A stretch of 64,000 bases of DNA from Emiliania huxleyi CCMP1516 (Eukaryota; Haptophyta; Isochrysidales; Noelaerhabdaceae), in NCBI RefSeq assembly GCF_000372725.1, contig NW_005196528.1:306150-370149 (forward strand), in the 5' to 3' direction. Position numbers and translations under genes: made by a program. The notes under the pieces are model-generated. The model saw only the letters and a list, made by a program, of their open reading frames with translations. It was not told the DNA's origin and did no database searches. Every line of letters starts with the position of its first letter. Position 1 is the stretch's first letter. Shown piece by piece: positions 29,227-41,200 of this stretch.

Positions 29227-30575
29227 CGCGGCGCGCGCCGTTCGCAGTGCCTAGTGGAGACGAACCAGGGGACTTCGCGTCATGATATCTGCCATCTCTC
29301 ACGAGTCACGTAAAAGAGTCGTCTAAAGACACCGCGCGGGGGAGGCAAAAGCCAAAACGCAAAAGAGCTGTGTTTAACATTATCATTAACTTGAGCGGCC
29401 CCGCACACGCAGCCGTGGGCGCACGGCACTGCTCCCCGGTACAGGTCATGCAAAATAAATCTGAGAAATATTCGCGGGCGTATCGTCGATGTGCCAAAGT
29501 CAGCGTTGCGGAGTTGCGAGAAGCGATGGGCGCCCCTCTAAACGCCCATAGCGCCACCGCCTCGCTCGCCCGAGCCGCTCCGACTGGAGGGCGCTGCGCT
29601 CGCCCGGCATCGAGCCGGTGCACCACCCGCCCCCAGACGCGGGTCCGGACCCCCCTCGTCGCCAGCGGCAGCCGCTGGCTCGACGACCAGCACCCTCTCG
29701 GCCGCCTCCTTGGCCCGGCCGCCGCTGTCGCGGCTGTCGGGCTCCGCGACAGCCGTCGACCACCGACCAGCGGTGGCTGGGCCGCTATTGATGCGGAAAG
29801 TGCAAAAATGCATACGCGCTTTTGCGACCCCGCAGCATGGTTTGATAAAAGGCACCGTTGTCGATGGTATCTGGTAAGGTAAGGTAAGGTAAACGTCTCC
29901 ACACACACAAAGTGGTGGGGCAAGGGGGGGCGACCCTCGCATCTCCACGCCCGGACACGGATCGCACGGTATCTGGTTCGCACACATGTGTTCTGGGTTC
30001 TGCAGCTTGGGCGGCCGAGCGTGGCGAGCTTCCCTGGGCCCCAACCCCATCCCCTCCCCCTGCTCCGCCCCTCTTCCCTCCTCTCGCCCGCATCCCCACC
30101 CCCTCCATGTGCGTGGGCACCGCTGAGAGACGCGCGCAGTCCGCAGACGGTGTGGAGAACCTACGACAAAACGGATCGACAAATCTCAAATGGAAAAGCC
30201 CTAAGCCCTAAGCCTTTTGAAAAGGAAATGCGGCGATGTCGCGCGCGGCCCGGCGGCGCGGGCTCGACCCTCTACATATATCCATATTTTCATACTCTCG
30301 CACAAGATCCCCTCCCCTGGGGTAAATGTGTCCCCCTTCCCCCTTGTGTGTCGTGTGTGTGTGCGTAAGGTACATAGTTGAGAGCGTGCGAAGAGGCGTC
30401 AGCCCCATGAGCGCGCCGGACATGTGCATGCGGTGTGTGGCCCCGGTGTGACGTGAAAGTCACGGTGGCGCGGGCGGCGCGCGTGCCGTCTCCCCTCCGG
30501 AGCTATGGGCGCGCACGCCGCGCGGGGCGCAAGGATGCGCGTTCCCTTCGCCCCGCGCAAATATAGCCGCGCGCG
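29227..30575. other. Intergenic region, no supported gene
   Basis: Contains GGTAAGGTAAGGTAAGGTAA (about 29874-29893) linked to the 3118 repeat, and frames of skewed composition on both strands (for example 29370-29882) that I could not tie to any family. Confidence 0.5.
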
Positions 30576-32577
30576 TCAGTTGAGGCGGCGGTGGTGCCGC
30601 TTCGGAAACGTGCCCGCCGGCATCGACGCCGACGTCGTGAGGGTCCGCGCCGCGCCGCGGGGCGAGTTGAGCTGCGAGCCGGAGGCGGATGAGGAGAGCG
30701 AGGTGAAGGCGGAGCACATCGACCCGATCGAAACGTCGGAGCGCGTCGATGTCGGCCGCTGCTCTCCCCCGCCGTCGTGCACCAGCCGCACCTCGGAGAG
30801 GGCGAGCGCAACGTCGCCGGCGGCGGGGGCGCGGCGCTCGCCGGGCTTGCGCCGCTCCGGTGCCGGCTTGGTGGCGGGCACCCTGGTGGGCAGCCGCCGC
30901 CCCGCCCCCTCCCCCGCGCGCTCCGCGACCACGTCCAGGTCGCTCGTGATCTTGGACAGGATTGGCGCGAGGATGCCAGAGAGCGACTCCTCCTTGCCCG
31001 CGGGCGACGCACCCTTGGCGCCGCCGCCGATGCGGGTCGTCGCGATCGAGCGGTCCGAGTCGTTGCGCGGGAGCGAGCCGTCCGCCGACTCGTCGAGCAG
31101 CTCGTCGCCCGACGACTCGCCGTCCACGCGCGCCGCCTTGTGCTGCCCGTTGGAGAGCATTGCAATCGGGTCGGGAGCGCGCATCAGCCGCCAATTGCAC
31201 GAGCGCGAGTAGACGGGGCCCTCCTCGGAGAGGGAGAGCGAGCGCACTTCGTCGCACTCCGAGTCGGAGCCGTGCGCGGCGGAGTCGCACGACGCCACCG
31301 ACTTTTTGGAGCGGCGCGTGTCGGCGGCCTCGCCGGCCCGCGCGCGCCCCGGCCACGGCTGCTGCTGCTGCTGCTGAATCTGCTGGTCAAACCGCTGCTG
31401 CGTCGTCTTGGTGGTCAGCACCGCCTCGGCAAAGGTCTGCGGCCCCACCGCCGCCGCGGCCCCCATCGCTGCGCCTGCCCCGCGCTCGGCGATGAGCTCC
31501 ATGCCCGAGCACACGGCCATGGCCAGCTCGCCTTGGATCTTTGCGATGTTTTCGAGGAAGCGCTCGTCGTACGCCTCGCCCGGGCGGGGTCGCGTCGCCT
31601 GGGGCCGGACGAGCTGGCCGGCGCCGCTCGCATCGTCCTCGACCGGGTCCGTCTGCGTGCCGACCGTCGACGACTGCTTGGCCACCGTGGTGCGTGGCGT
31701 GAGCCGCTCGTCCTCGGCGTCACACGAGTCGCGGCGCGGCCGGCGCTCGGCGCGGCCAAACTGCTCGGCGTACGAGCTGGACGACTTGGACTGGCGGAGC
31801 ATGGCGGCCGCCGGCTGCGGGCGGGGCGCGGAAGGGGGGGTGGGGGGGGTGAGCGGATCGGAGGCGAGGCTGAAAAGCGGGAACACACGGCGCGGAGCCG
31901 CTGGAATGGGGGGGAGAAGCGCCGCCGCTCCGGCGAGTGCGCGGCGGCCGAATGGTGCGCGAGAGCGGCGAGAGGCCGCACGCGGCCCGCGCGAAAGGGT
32001 CGGGGCGGGGCGAGGGGCAGTAGGTGGGGGAGGGCGGCGCGCCTTTGGAGAGAGCCGCTTGCCGACGGCTGGCGAGGCGGGGCGCTGCATCGGAGAGGGT
32101 GAGGGCGACCGCGTGCGCGCGTAGTCGGTCGGGTCGGGGCTTCCCGACGAGGCAGAGCGCACCTGCGGCGAGCGCGGCTGCCGCACCGACGGCCGCTCCC
32201 CGACGAAGCGGGTGGGAGAGCTCGCGCCCTTGTTGAAGGTGGGCGAGCTGCGCTGGCCACCGATCGGCGAGCGGCCCCCGGAGCGCGAGAAGGGGGTTGG
32301 AGAGGGCGTCTTGCGGTTGGCGAAATTGGTCGGCGACGGCGGCTTGGCGGTGGGCGACGGGGTCTTGCGGCTCTTGACCGCCGCGGTGGCCTCGGCAGAG
32401 GGAGTCACAGGACCCTTGCACGCAGGCTCATACGCCAGCCGCGGGGTCACGATGGTGTGGTCGCCCTGAGAGAGCGCGAGAGGGAGCGGCGGGTCAGCGG
32501 AGGGAGCGGAGGGTCAGGCGCCACACTGCCGCGGTGCGCGCGCGGGCAGGAGCACTCACCTTGAGCGCTTTGGGCAT
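30576..32577 (-). CDS. Large Ser/Pro-rich low-complexity protein
   Basis: Exon 1 (32560-32577) encodes MPKALK and is joined by a GT-AG intron (donor GTGAGTGC) to a long frame from 32465 down to 30576; about 630 residues if there is no further intron. Residues 10-120 repeat TPSPT/PPSPT/RSPI/SSPTF motifs, proline-directed kinase-type sites as in microtubule-associated or RNA-processing scaffolds. The middle part (about 32000-31800) is composition-skewed and may be another intron (AAG|GC donor near 32041). Further on are STVGTQTDPV, which fits a dynein light chain (LC8) TQT-binding motif, a helical YDERFLENIAKIQGELA segment, a short poly-Gln run and an acidic/Ser-rich C-terminal half. No folded domain is recognised; a scaffold role is inferred only. 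Confidence 0.6.
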
Positions 32578-33244
32578 GTTGCGGGCCGCTGCCCTGCGCG
32601 CCGGCGCCCGCCGCCGCCTGAGCGCCCCGGCCCCTTGCTACCTGGGCGGGACACGGCCCAGAGGGAGGCGGCGTGAACGTGAGCGTACGTGCGGCCCTGC
32701 AGGCGCGAGAGGAGCGCGCGGGGCGCGCGAGAGAGGGGCGCGCGGCACGCACCGCCGATGTGCCCACAGAGAAGAGTGCTTATCCTCGTTGCTGGTCGGC
32801 GTTTTTTTTCTGGGAAAAGAAAACGAGAAGGCATGAAAATCAATTTTTTAAACCAAACGAAAGCTCAAGCCCCAGGCAGCGGGGACATTGTCGATCGACA
32901 AGATCTAACAGTTGCAGGTTGCATTTGTGAAGCGTGGTGTTTCAGCGATGCCGTGTGCGCTCATGAAGAGCGGCACGTGCCGGATCACGGCACGCTACCC
33001 CACGGCGCTGTGGCGGCGAGGCGGGAAAAGATATTCTCACATCTGTGCATGGTCCGCATCCATCCAGGGTTCCAGGCTACGTGGGGACCTCGAGGCGCCA
33101 AACAAACGGCTGTCAATGTCACGACTCCCGCTCAGACCTCGCGGCCCGCGCCATGCGGGGCGCCTGTCCCCAGCTTCTCGCACTTCTCGCCTTTTCGGCT
33201 GCTCAGACCCTCACCGTTTTCCCCACCAGCACGACCTTCCCTGA

Positions 33245-33550
33245 GCCCTGGTCTGACAGCCTGACAGCAACCCCCTGACAGCGCGTTCAGCGCCTGACAG
33301 CGCCCGACAGCCTGACAGCGCTGACAGCACTTTTTCCGACAGCTTGACAGCATGTATCTGACAGCCTGACAGCAGACGAGCAGAGCCTGACATCCGAGGG
33401 TGATCCGTCGCTGTCAGGCCCTAACTTGACAGCCTGACAGCTGCCCGACAGCCCGATAGCACACAGTGGCCTGACAGCAGCGCTGACAGCCCAACAGCCT
33501 AGCCAACAGCCCGACCAGCCCGACAGCAGCACAGACCGTACACAGACCGT
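33245..33550. repeat. CTGACAGC irregular array
   Basis: More than 20 copies of (C)CTGACAGC / CCGACAGC spaced 0-12 bp apart. A second cluster of the same motif lies at about 34012-34128. The motif does not form an open frame and is not a simple microsatellite because the spacing varies. Confidence 0.9.
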
Positions 33551-34010
33551 GCAGCCTCTTTCTTGTGCCCCATGAGGGTATAACAAAACTATTGCATGCA
33601 CATAGTGTGGTCCATGTAGTCATGGGCTAGGTCCTAGGCTAGGTCATGGGATGGTCATGGGTCTCTCTCTCAACCCTCCCGCCCCACCTCTGCGGACGGA
33701 TCCCTCTCTAGCACCGGCGGCTGTGCTACTACAAATGAAGCTACCAGCTAGCCTTCTGGGGCCCTACAGTCATATGCCTACGGCGTCTGGGTGGGACGGC
33801 ATCTGGGTGGGGGTGGCCGCCGCCGTCTGTGCCGCCGGCGCCGCCGCCTGCGCCTGCTTCTCTCAGTGCGGCAGACAAGAAGATGGTGACGTCCACCATG
33901 AAAAAGATGGTGGGACCGGAGGCAGACAGCAGAGTAGAGACTGAGTATGTGTAGTAGAGTCCTGCTGGTCTCCTCTTGATAGTGTCATAAAGTGTGGTTG
34001 GTATGTGTCA
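33551..34010. other. Region between the two CTGACAGC clusters
   Basis: A small frame at 33651-33944 contains a hydrophobic helix (GVAAAVCAAGAAACACF), but there is no family support. GGTCATGGGATGGTCATGGG-type words occur at 33640-33660. Nothing firm. Confidence 0.4.
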
Positions 34011-34483
34011 GAGCCGCTGACAGCACCCCGACAGCACCACCTGACAGAACCTGACAGCACCGAAGCTCCAACAGCGTCTGACAGCAACACCCGACAGCTG
34101 TGCTCCGACAGCACCCGACAGCTACAGATCATCTCTGATGTCAGACACGCACCTGCCGCTGCAGCGTCGCCGTTGCAGCGTCGCCAGTGTGCACAAAGCG
34201 CAATGGACCACAGGTCTGCACTCATGGCACAAGCTCACTGGTGTGAGGATTCATTGCCACTGTACAAGGTGCTGTGCAGCACCTTAGGGCTACCTGAGTA
34301 CTGCCATGTTTGCTGCATCAACAGCCAGGGGTGCAACTGAGCTGCAACTTGAGCTAGAACTTGAGAGGCTGCAACTCAGGGATGAAAGTACTGCCAGCCA
34401 AGTTTGATTGCTGCTGCAACCCTGATTTCTAACTCTGTGACTCCAATGGGTCTACGTCTCTGCTGTGTTAGAGGATCATCAGA

Positions 34484-34713
34484 GGTGTCGAGCGGTGTCG
34501 AGCGGTGTCGAGCGGTGTCGAGGGGTGTCGAGGGGTGTCGAGGGGTGTCGAGGTGTCGAGTTTGGCACCTTGACACGGACGAGCATGGTTTCAGCCTAGA
34601 TGGTGTCGAGGGGTGTCGAGGGGTGTCGAGGGGTGTCGAGTTTGTCGAGTTGGCATGGGTTGTCGAGGTGTCGAGTCGGTGTCGAGGTTTGGTGTCGAGG
34701 TGTCGAGGCCAGG
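34484..34713 (+). repeat. GGTGTCGAG tandem array
   Basis: At least 15 units of (G)GTGTCGAG with 8-12 bp period, in two blocks. The last 45 bp equal 2018-2062. The array is followed at 34723-34808 by the repeat also found at 8488-8580, so composite blocks of these families have moved together. Confidence 0.9.
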
Positions 34714-34888
34714 GCTCAGCAATGAACACTCCAGTGAGGGAGGGCGAGACGATCCAGGGGTCCCGTACCATGCGGAATCGACCCTATCCAGTGCTCAAGT
34801 GCTCAAGGGCTGTAGTGCAGACAAGAACTGCGGTCTGTGATTAGACGGAGCGCCCAGCCAGGCATGAATCCAGCTCCACCATCGTCAC

Positions 34889-35221
34889 TTGATGTATGAT
34901 GACGGTTCGCCCCCGCCAAAGCGCGCCCGCAGATTGCCCGCCTGGTATGGCGATTACGAGGCGGAGGACGACACTGTGCACGGGGTCAGCCGCAGCGAGC
35001 TGGCCCTGCGGCCCAAGTCCCTCGAGCAGCGGGCGAGGTCGCGCCACGCAAGCCTCACCGTCAATACGCCACTCATGGAGTGCTTGGCTGGCGACGAGGA
35101 GGCCGAGGCGGTGTGGCGTGCCGCGTGCTCGGCGGGGAAGCGCAACCTGAGCCAGGAGGTGCATGGATGGCGCATCAAGTGGGTGCCTCGCCACGCCTCC
35201 GAAGTCACGAAATTCTTTTAG
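34889..35221 (+). CDS. Small basic hypothetical protein
   Basis: A 110-residue frame (starts MMYDDGSPPPKRARRLPAWY, ends SEVTKFF) with a putative nuclear signal KRARR, normal composition and codon use like the confirmed genes. It stops only 15 bp before the ABCC transporter ATG, so it may be an upstream reading frame in that mRNA, the last exon of another gene, or a real short gene. No family recognised. Confidence 0.4.
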   Translation: MMYDDGSPPPKRARRLPAWYGDYEAEDDTVHGVSRSELALRPKSLEQRARSRHASLTVNTPLMECLAGDEEAEAVWRAACSAGKRNLSQEVHGWRIKWVPRHASEVTKFF

Positions 35222-35236
35222 CATCGACGCCCAAAA

Positions 35237-38200
35237 ATGCCTGCATTCTTCACCGGCGACCGCGTCTCCGACTACTACCTCGCCCTCGCCCAGCCCCTCC
35301 TCCTCCTGCTCCTCCTCCTCGTCCTCGCCGTGCGCGTCCCCGCGCTGCTGCGCTCGGCGGGCGGCGCGGACCGGGCGCCTATGGCGCTGCGTGCCGTCAA
35401 CGTGGTGGGCGCGGCGCTGCTCTTTGCGGGGACCGTGGCGGAGCTGGTTCTCGATCCGGAGCAGGACCGCATGGACGTGCCGCCCGGCTACTCGCAGGGG
35501 GCAGTGCGCGGCCTCTACCTCGCGTGCGGTTCGTGCGGCGCGGCGGCGTGGGCGTGCGTGCTGGGCCTCGCGCTGTTTGAGGCGCGGTGCGGCCGCAACG
35601 CCGGCCGCTCGACCCGCCTGTGGCTGATGCTCTCCGCCCTCCTCGCCTGCCTCCGCTTTGCTTCCGACGTCGAGCGGCTCGCCACCGGCTCCGCGCCGCT
35701 CGACGGCGTGGCCCGCGCGCGGCTAGGCGTCTTTGCCGTCTCGGCGGTGGTCGGACTGGTGGCGCTCTGCCAGCCGGACTCGCCCTCCGACGCGGCGTAC
35801 GCACAGCCGGCCGCTCCCTCCCCCTCCGCCGGCCCGGCCAGTCCGGGACGCGGCAGCGGGCACGGCGCGAGGCTTCTCCCGCCGGCCGAGGAGGCGGCGC
35901 CGGCCGAGGGTGCAGAGGGGAAGCGGAACAAGGAGGCGACGGCGTCGTTCTGGTCGCGCTTCACCTTCTCGTGGCTGAGCGGCATCCTCTGGCTCGGCTC
36001 GCGCCGCGCGCTCGAGCAGTCCGACCTCTTCTCCCTGCAGACTGCAGACGCGACGGCGCACACGTCGGCAGAGATGGCGGCGGCGTGGAGGTGGGAGCAG
36101 CGGCGGCGGCCGGGGCGCGGCGTCTTTCTCCGCGCCTTCCACCGCGCGTACGGGCCGTACTTTTGGACGACCGGCCTCTTCCAGGTCGCAAACACGTCCC
36201 TCATGTTTGCCAACCCGCTGCTCATCAACACCCTCGTCCGCTACCTCTCGGGCGAGCAGCCTCTCTCCCCGACTGCGGCCGTCGTCTGCGCGCTCGGCAT
36301 GTTCGTCGCAAACTCGGCAAAGTCGCTCGCGCTCGGCCAGTACTTTTTCCGCGGCTTCCGGCTCGGCCTGCGCGCAAAGTCCGCCATCGGGCAGCTCGTG
36401 TTCGCAAAGGCGAGATGCGCCGAGACGCGCCGAGATGAGCCGAGATGAGCCGGGGTTGAGAAGGCCGTCTGCTCAACGGCGCTCACCCTCGCGCACACCC
36501 GCGGTGCGGGCCCGGTGAGTGGAGGAGGGCATCGTGGACTTGCCCCGGAGGACGCTCGCCCCTCCTAACCCCACCCCTAACCCTGACCCTAACCCCACCC
36601 CTGACCCCGACCCCTGACCCTGACCCTGACCCTGACCCCAACCCTGACCCTAACCAACCCTGACCCCCGACCCCTGACCCTGACCCTGACCCCAACCCTG
36701 ACCCCTGACCCTGACTCTAACCCCGACCCCCCCCCCCCCCCTCTGACTACTGGCCACGGAAGGCGCTCACCCTGGCTCACGAGGAGAGGTCGCGCTTCGG
36801 CACCGGCGCCGTCGCCTCGCACGTGCAGATCGGCGCCTCGTCTCTCTCCCCGCCTCCCCAACACCCTCCCCGCACCTCCCCCTAGGCGCCATCGTCTCGT
36901 ACATGCAGATCGACGCCTCGAAGATGGGGGACGCGCTGCCGTACCTGCACCTGCTCTGGTCGGGGCCGGTGACGCTCATCATCGCGACGGTGGGCCCCTT
37001 CCGCTTCCTCGGCGTCGCGAGACGCGGCGAGAGCAGCGGCGAGATGTCCCGAGATGTCCCGAGAGTATAGGTGATGCTCTGCAACTTCCTCGGCGTCGCC
37101 GGCCTCGCGGGCATCTTCATCATGGTCTTCTCGATGCCGCTCAACACGCAGCTCTCGCGCAAGATGGGCGCCTTCACGCGCCGCACGATGGCGCTGCGCG
37201 ACCGGCGCGTGAAGTTCACCTCGGAGCTTCTGCAGGGCGTGCGGCTGCTCAAGCTGTTTGCGTGGGAGCCGTCGCTGCTCGAGCAGCTGGGCGAGCGGCG
37301 CACGGCCGAGCTGAAGCAGGTGCGCAACATCTTGCTGCTCGGCGGCTCATCTCGGCTCATCTCGGCTCATCTCGGCTCATCTCGGCTCATCTCAGGTGCG
37401 CAACAACCTGCTGCTCGGCGGCGTGATGGGCTTCTTCTTCACCGCCATCCCGCTCTTCGTCACGCTGGCGACCTTCCTAGTCTACTCCGCGCTCGGCAAC
37501 AAGCTCACCGCCGCCACCGCCTTCACCTCGCTCTCGCTCTTCCAGATCATCCGCTTCCCCCTCCTCGTGGTCCCGGGGACGACCCCGCGCGCCGTCGACC
37601 TGCTCACACCACCGCCCGTGAACCAGACGCTGTTCACAGGTGCCGATGATGATCACGCGCGTGATCGACCTGTCCGTCGTCAACGGGCGCCTCTCGCGCT
37701 TCCTCAACGCGAAGGGCCGCGAGGCCGTCGAGCTCGACGGCGGCGGCGACGGCGACAGCGTCGTCGGCGGCGACGCGCCAATCTCGCTCGAGGGGCACTT
37801 CCTCTCCCGCTTGCCCGCCGCTGCCGGTGCGCCCCGTCGGATCATCGAGCTAACCCTAACTCTAACCCTAACCCTAGCGCTAACCCTAGCTGCTCGGCGC
37901 AGCCTCGCCTCGGGAGGAGTCACGCGTCGAGTCTTGTGAAGGGATTGTCTTGTGAAGGCGCGCCCGCAATCGAGCTGCACGGCGCCGCGTTCCGCTGGCC
38001 CGAGACGGCGGTGGAGTCTGACAAGGGGAAGAAGAAGAAGCGGCGCAAGAGGAGCCGCTTGTTCGGCCACGGCGCCCGCCCGGCCGACGGGCTACGTCGG
38101 CGACAGGTGGGACCACCACCTTCCTCATGCAGGACACACTGGTGGATAGGCGCCCACCACTCCGCCGAGAGCGTGCGCTCTGCCCTCGCCGAGCAAGGGT

Positions 38201-41200
38201 CGCGGGCGGAGGAGGCGCCCCGCCCTTCCGACGCTGAGCGCTGCTCATGAATGATGCGTTCTCAATGAGGAAGGGCCAAGTCTCAGGCGGCTCGCCCTCC
38301 GACGCTGAGCGCCCTCGACCTCTCGCTCAGCCGCGGCTCGCTCACCATCGTGCTCGGCCCTGTGGGGAGCGGCAAGACGTCGCTGCTGCTCGCGCTGCTC
38401 GGCGACATGCCGCGACTCAAGGGGCGCGCCGTGCTGCGCGGCGAGGTGGTGTACTGTGCCCAGGAGCCGTGGATACAGAACATGACGCTCAAGGACAACG
38501 TGCTCTTCGGCAAGCCCTTCGACGCGCGCCTCTACGAGGAGGTGCTCGGCGCGTGCGCCCTCGCCGCCGACCTCGAGCAGCTGCCCGCCGGGGACCGGAC
38601 CGAGATCGGAGAGCGGGGCATCAACCTCTCCGGCGGCCAAAAGGTGGGGGGGTTCCCCCCCCCCCTCCCCCCCCCCCAACCCCCCCCTACCCCTTTACCC
38701 CCCCCCCCCCCCCTAACCCCCTTACCCCCCTTACCCCCTTACCCCCCCTACCCCCCACCGGCCGGCCAACAGGCGCGCATCGCCCTCGCGCGCGCCTGCT
38801 ACACGGCCGGCTGCTGCCCGTCCCCCACCGTCCTCCTCGACGACGTGCTCGCCGCCGTCGACGCCGAGGTCGGTGCGCAGCTGATGCGCGAGTGCGTGTG
38901 CGGCCTCCTCTCCACCTGGGGCTGCACCGTCCTCCTCGCCACCCACCACGCGCACCACGCCCACGCGGCCGGCCACGTCGTGCGGCTCGCGCCCGACGGC
39001 ACGGCCGCGCGGCAGGGCCCCCCCTCCTCCTTCGCGGAACCTTCCCGGAACCTTCCCGGAATTTTCCCCTAGGCACGATCGCGCGGCAGGGCCCCCCCTC
39101 CTCCTTTGCGGACCTCTCACAGGCGCCTTCGCCGCCCATCGCGGTCTCGGCTGTCTCTCGGCTCCTCCCGGCTCCTCTCGGCTCCTCTCGGCTCCTCTCG
39201 GCTCCTCTCGGCTTATCCCGGCCCCACTCGACTCCTCTCGGTCCCTCCCTTCTCCTCTCGTACCTCTCGCAGGCACCCTCGCCGGCCATCACGCGCCGCG
39301 CCGAGATGGAGGCGGCTGCCGCAGGCGGCGGCGGCGGAGGAGGAGGAGCGCCGAAGCCGGCGGGGCGAGCCAAGCCCGAGGCGGGCGGCGCAAAGGCGGG
39401 AGGCTCGATCATTGCCGCGGAGGACCGGGAGCGGGGCGTCGTGGCGATGAGCTTGTGGGTGCGGTACGCCGAGGCGCTCGGCTGGCTCTCGATGAGCTCG
39501 CTGATCGGCATCTACTCGCTCTCGCAAGTCTTCACCTACGGCTCTTCTTGGTGGCTCACGCAGTGGGCGGCCGACACCTTCCCCTCCGTCTCGCACGGCG
39601 AGCCTTGGTTCTACATGGCCGTCTACTCGGGCGCCCCGCTCGTGGCGGCGCCTCCCCACTCAGGCTGGCTGGCGAGTCCTCAGCAGTTGAGTCTTCACTC
39701 AATAGGCGCGTCGCCACGTCCTCCAGATGGACGAGCTTCGGAACCTTCTCGGAACCTTCTCGGAAGCTTCCCCTAGGCGCGTCGCTCATGGCGGCGGCGC
39801 TCATCCTCGTGCGCGCCGTCGTCCTCACCCTCGCTTCGGTGCGTGCGGCGCGCAAGATACAGGCGGAGGCGATCAGCGCCGTCTTCCAGGCGCCCATCGC
39901 CTTCTTCGACACGACGCCGCTCGGCCGGATCGTCAACCGCTTCTCGGGCGACGTGCAGAAGGTCGACGTCCAGATCTCGGGCCAGTTCATGCAGCTCTTC
40001 CTCAACTTCTTCTCGCTGCTCGGCACGATCATGATGCTGGCGCTCTCCTCAAAGTACGTGCTCCTCTCGCTGCTGCCTCTCGCCATCATCTATTTCTTCT
40101 GCGCAAAGTACTACCGAGCCTCGTCGCGCGAGCTGCAGCGGCTCGAGTCCATCTCGCGCTCCCCCATCTACACCGCCTTCACCGAGGCGCTCAACGGCGC
40201 GCCGACGATCGCCGCGATGCGCGTCGCGCCGCGGTTCGAGGAGGCGTCGGTTCGCCGCTTCGACGCAAACACGCGCGCCGCCTGCCACCATGCACGCGCC
40301 CTGCAATGAATGGATAACTCACGGCGTGCTCATGGACTCATCAAGGCGCGCCGCCTTCCTCATGTGCCTTCCTCATGTACGCGGAACGATCTCGGAACCT
40401 TCTCGGAACCTTCCCCTAGGCGCGCTGCCTTCATCATGTACGCGGCCAATCGGTGGCTGTCGGTGCGGCTCGAGTTCCTGTCCAACCTCCTGCTCGCGCT
40501 CACGGCGCTCCTCGCCGTCGCCTCGCACCTCGCAAACGGCGGAGGCGGCAAGGCGTCGGCCGGCCTCGCCGGCCTGGCGCTCTCCTACGCGCCGGGCATG
40601 ACGGACACGCTCAACAACTTGCTGCGCAACTTCACGTCGCTCGAGACGATGATGGTCGCCGTCGAGCGGCTCTCGCAGTATGCGCAGCTCGAGCCCGAGG
40701 AGGCGGCGGCCAGGGCGCCGCCCTCGCCCCCCGCGGCGTGGCCGTCCGAGGGCGCCATCAGCTTCGCGGGCGTGCGGATGGGCTACCGGCCGGGCATGTC
40801 CGGGACACGACCACGACATGTCCGAGACATGTCGCATAGGCGTTCGGATGGGCTACCGGCCGGGACTGCCCGATGTCCTCTCCGACCTCCGCCTCGACAT
40901 TGCGCCGCGCGAGAAGGTCGGGATCGTCGGCCGCACCGGCGCCGGCAAGTCGTCCATCCTGGTGGCCCTCTTCCGGATGGGCGAGGTGCGCGCGGGCGCC
41001 ATCCTCCTCGACGGGGTCGACATCTCGGCGGTGCCGCTGCCGACGCTGCGCTCGCGGCTCGCAATCATCCCTCAGGACCCGGTCCTCTTCACCGGCACGC
41101 TGCGCCAGAACCTCGACCCCTTCTCCGAGGCGAGATCTCCCCGAGATCACCCGAGGTCGCCCGAGGTCGCCCGAGGTCGCCCGAGGTCACCCGAGATCGA

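Noticed and set aside
30749-32102. Long plus-strand frames opposite the Ser/Pro-rich gene
   Set aside because: Arg/Leu/Gly-skewed composition mirrors the codon structure of the minus-strand gene; no family markers.
33230-33560. CRISPR-like array of CTGACAGC units
   Set aside because: Units are only 8 bp with irregular 0-12 bp gaps, in a eukaryotic nuclear context with no cas genes.
36474-36520. Alternative ABCC exon 2 at GCGCTCACCCTCGCGCACAC
   Set aside because: It resembles the exon 2 start but is not preceded by AG and lacks the following conserved residues; treated as a decayed duplicate of exon 2 in intron 1.
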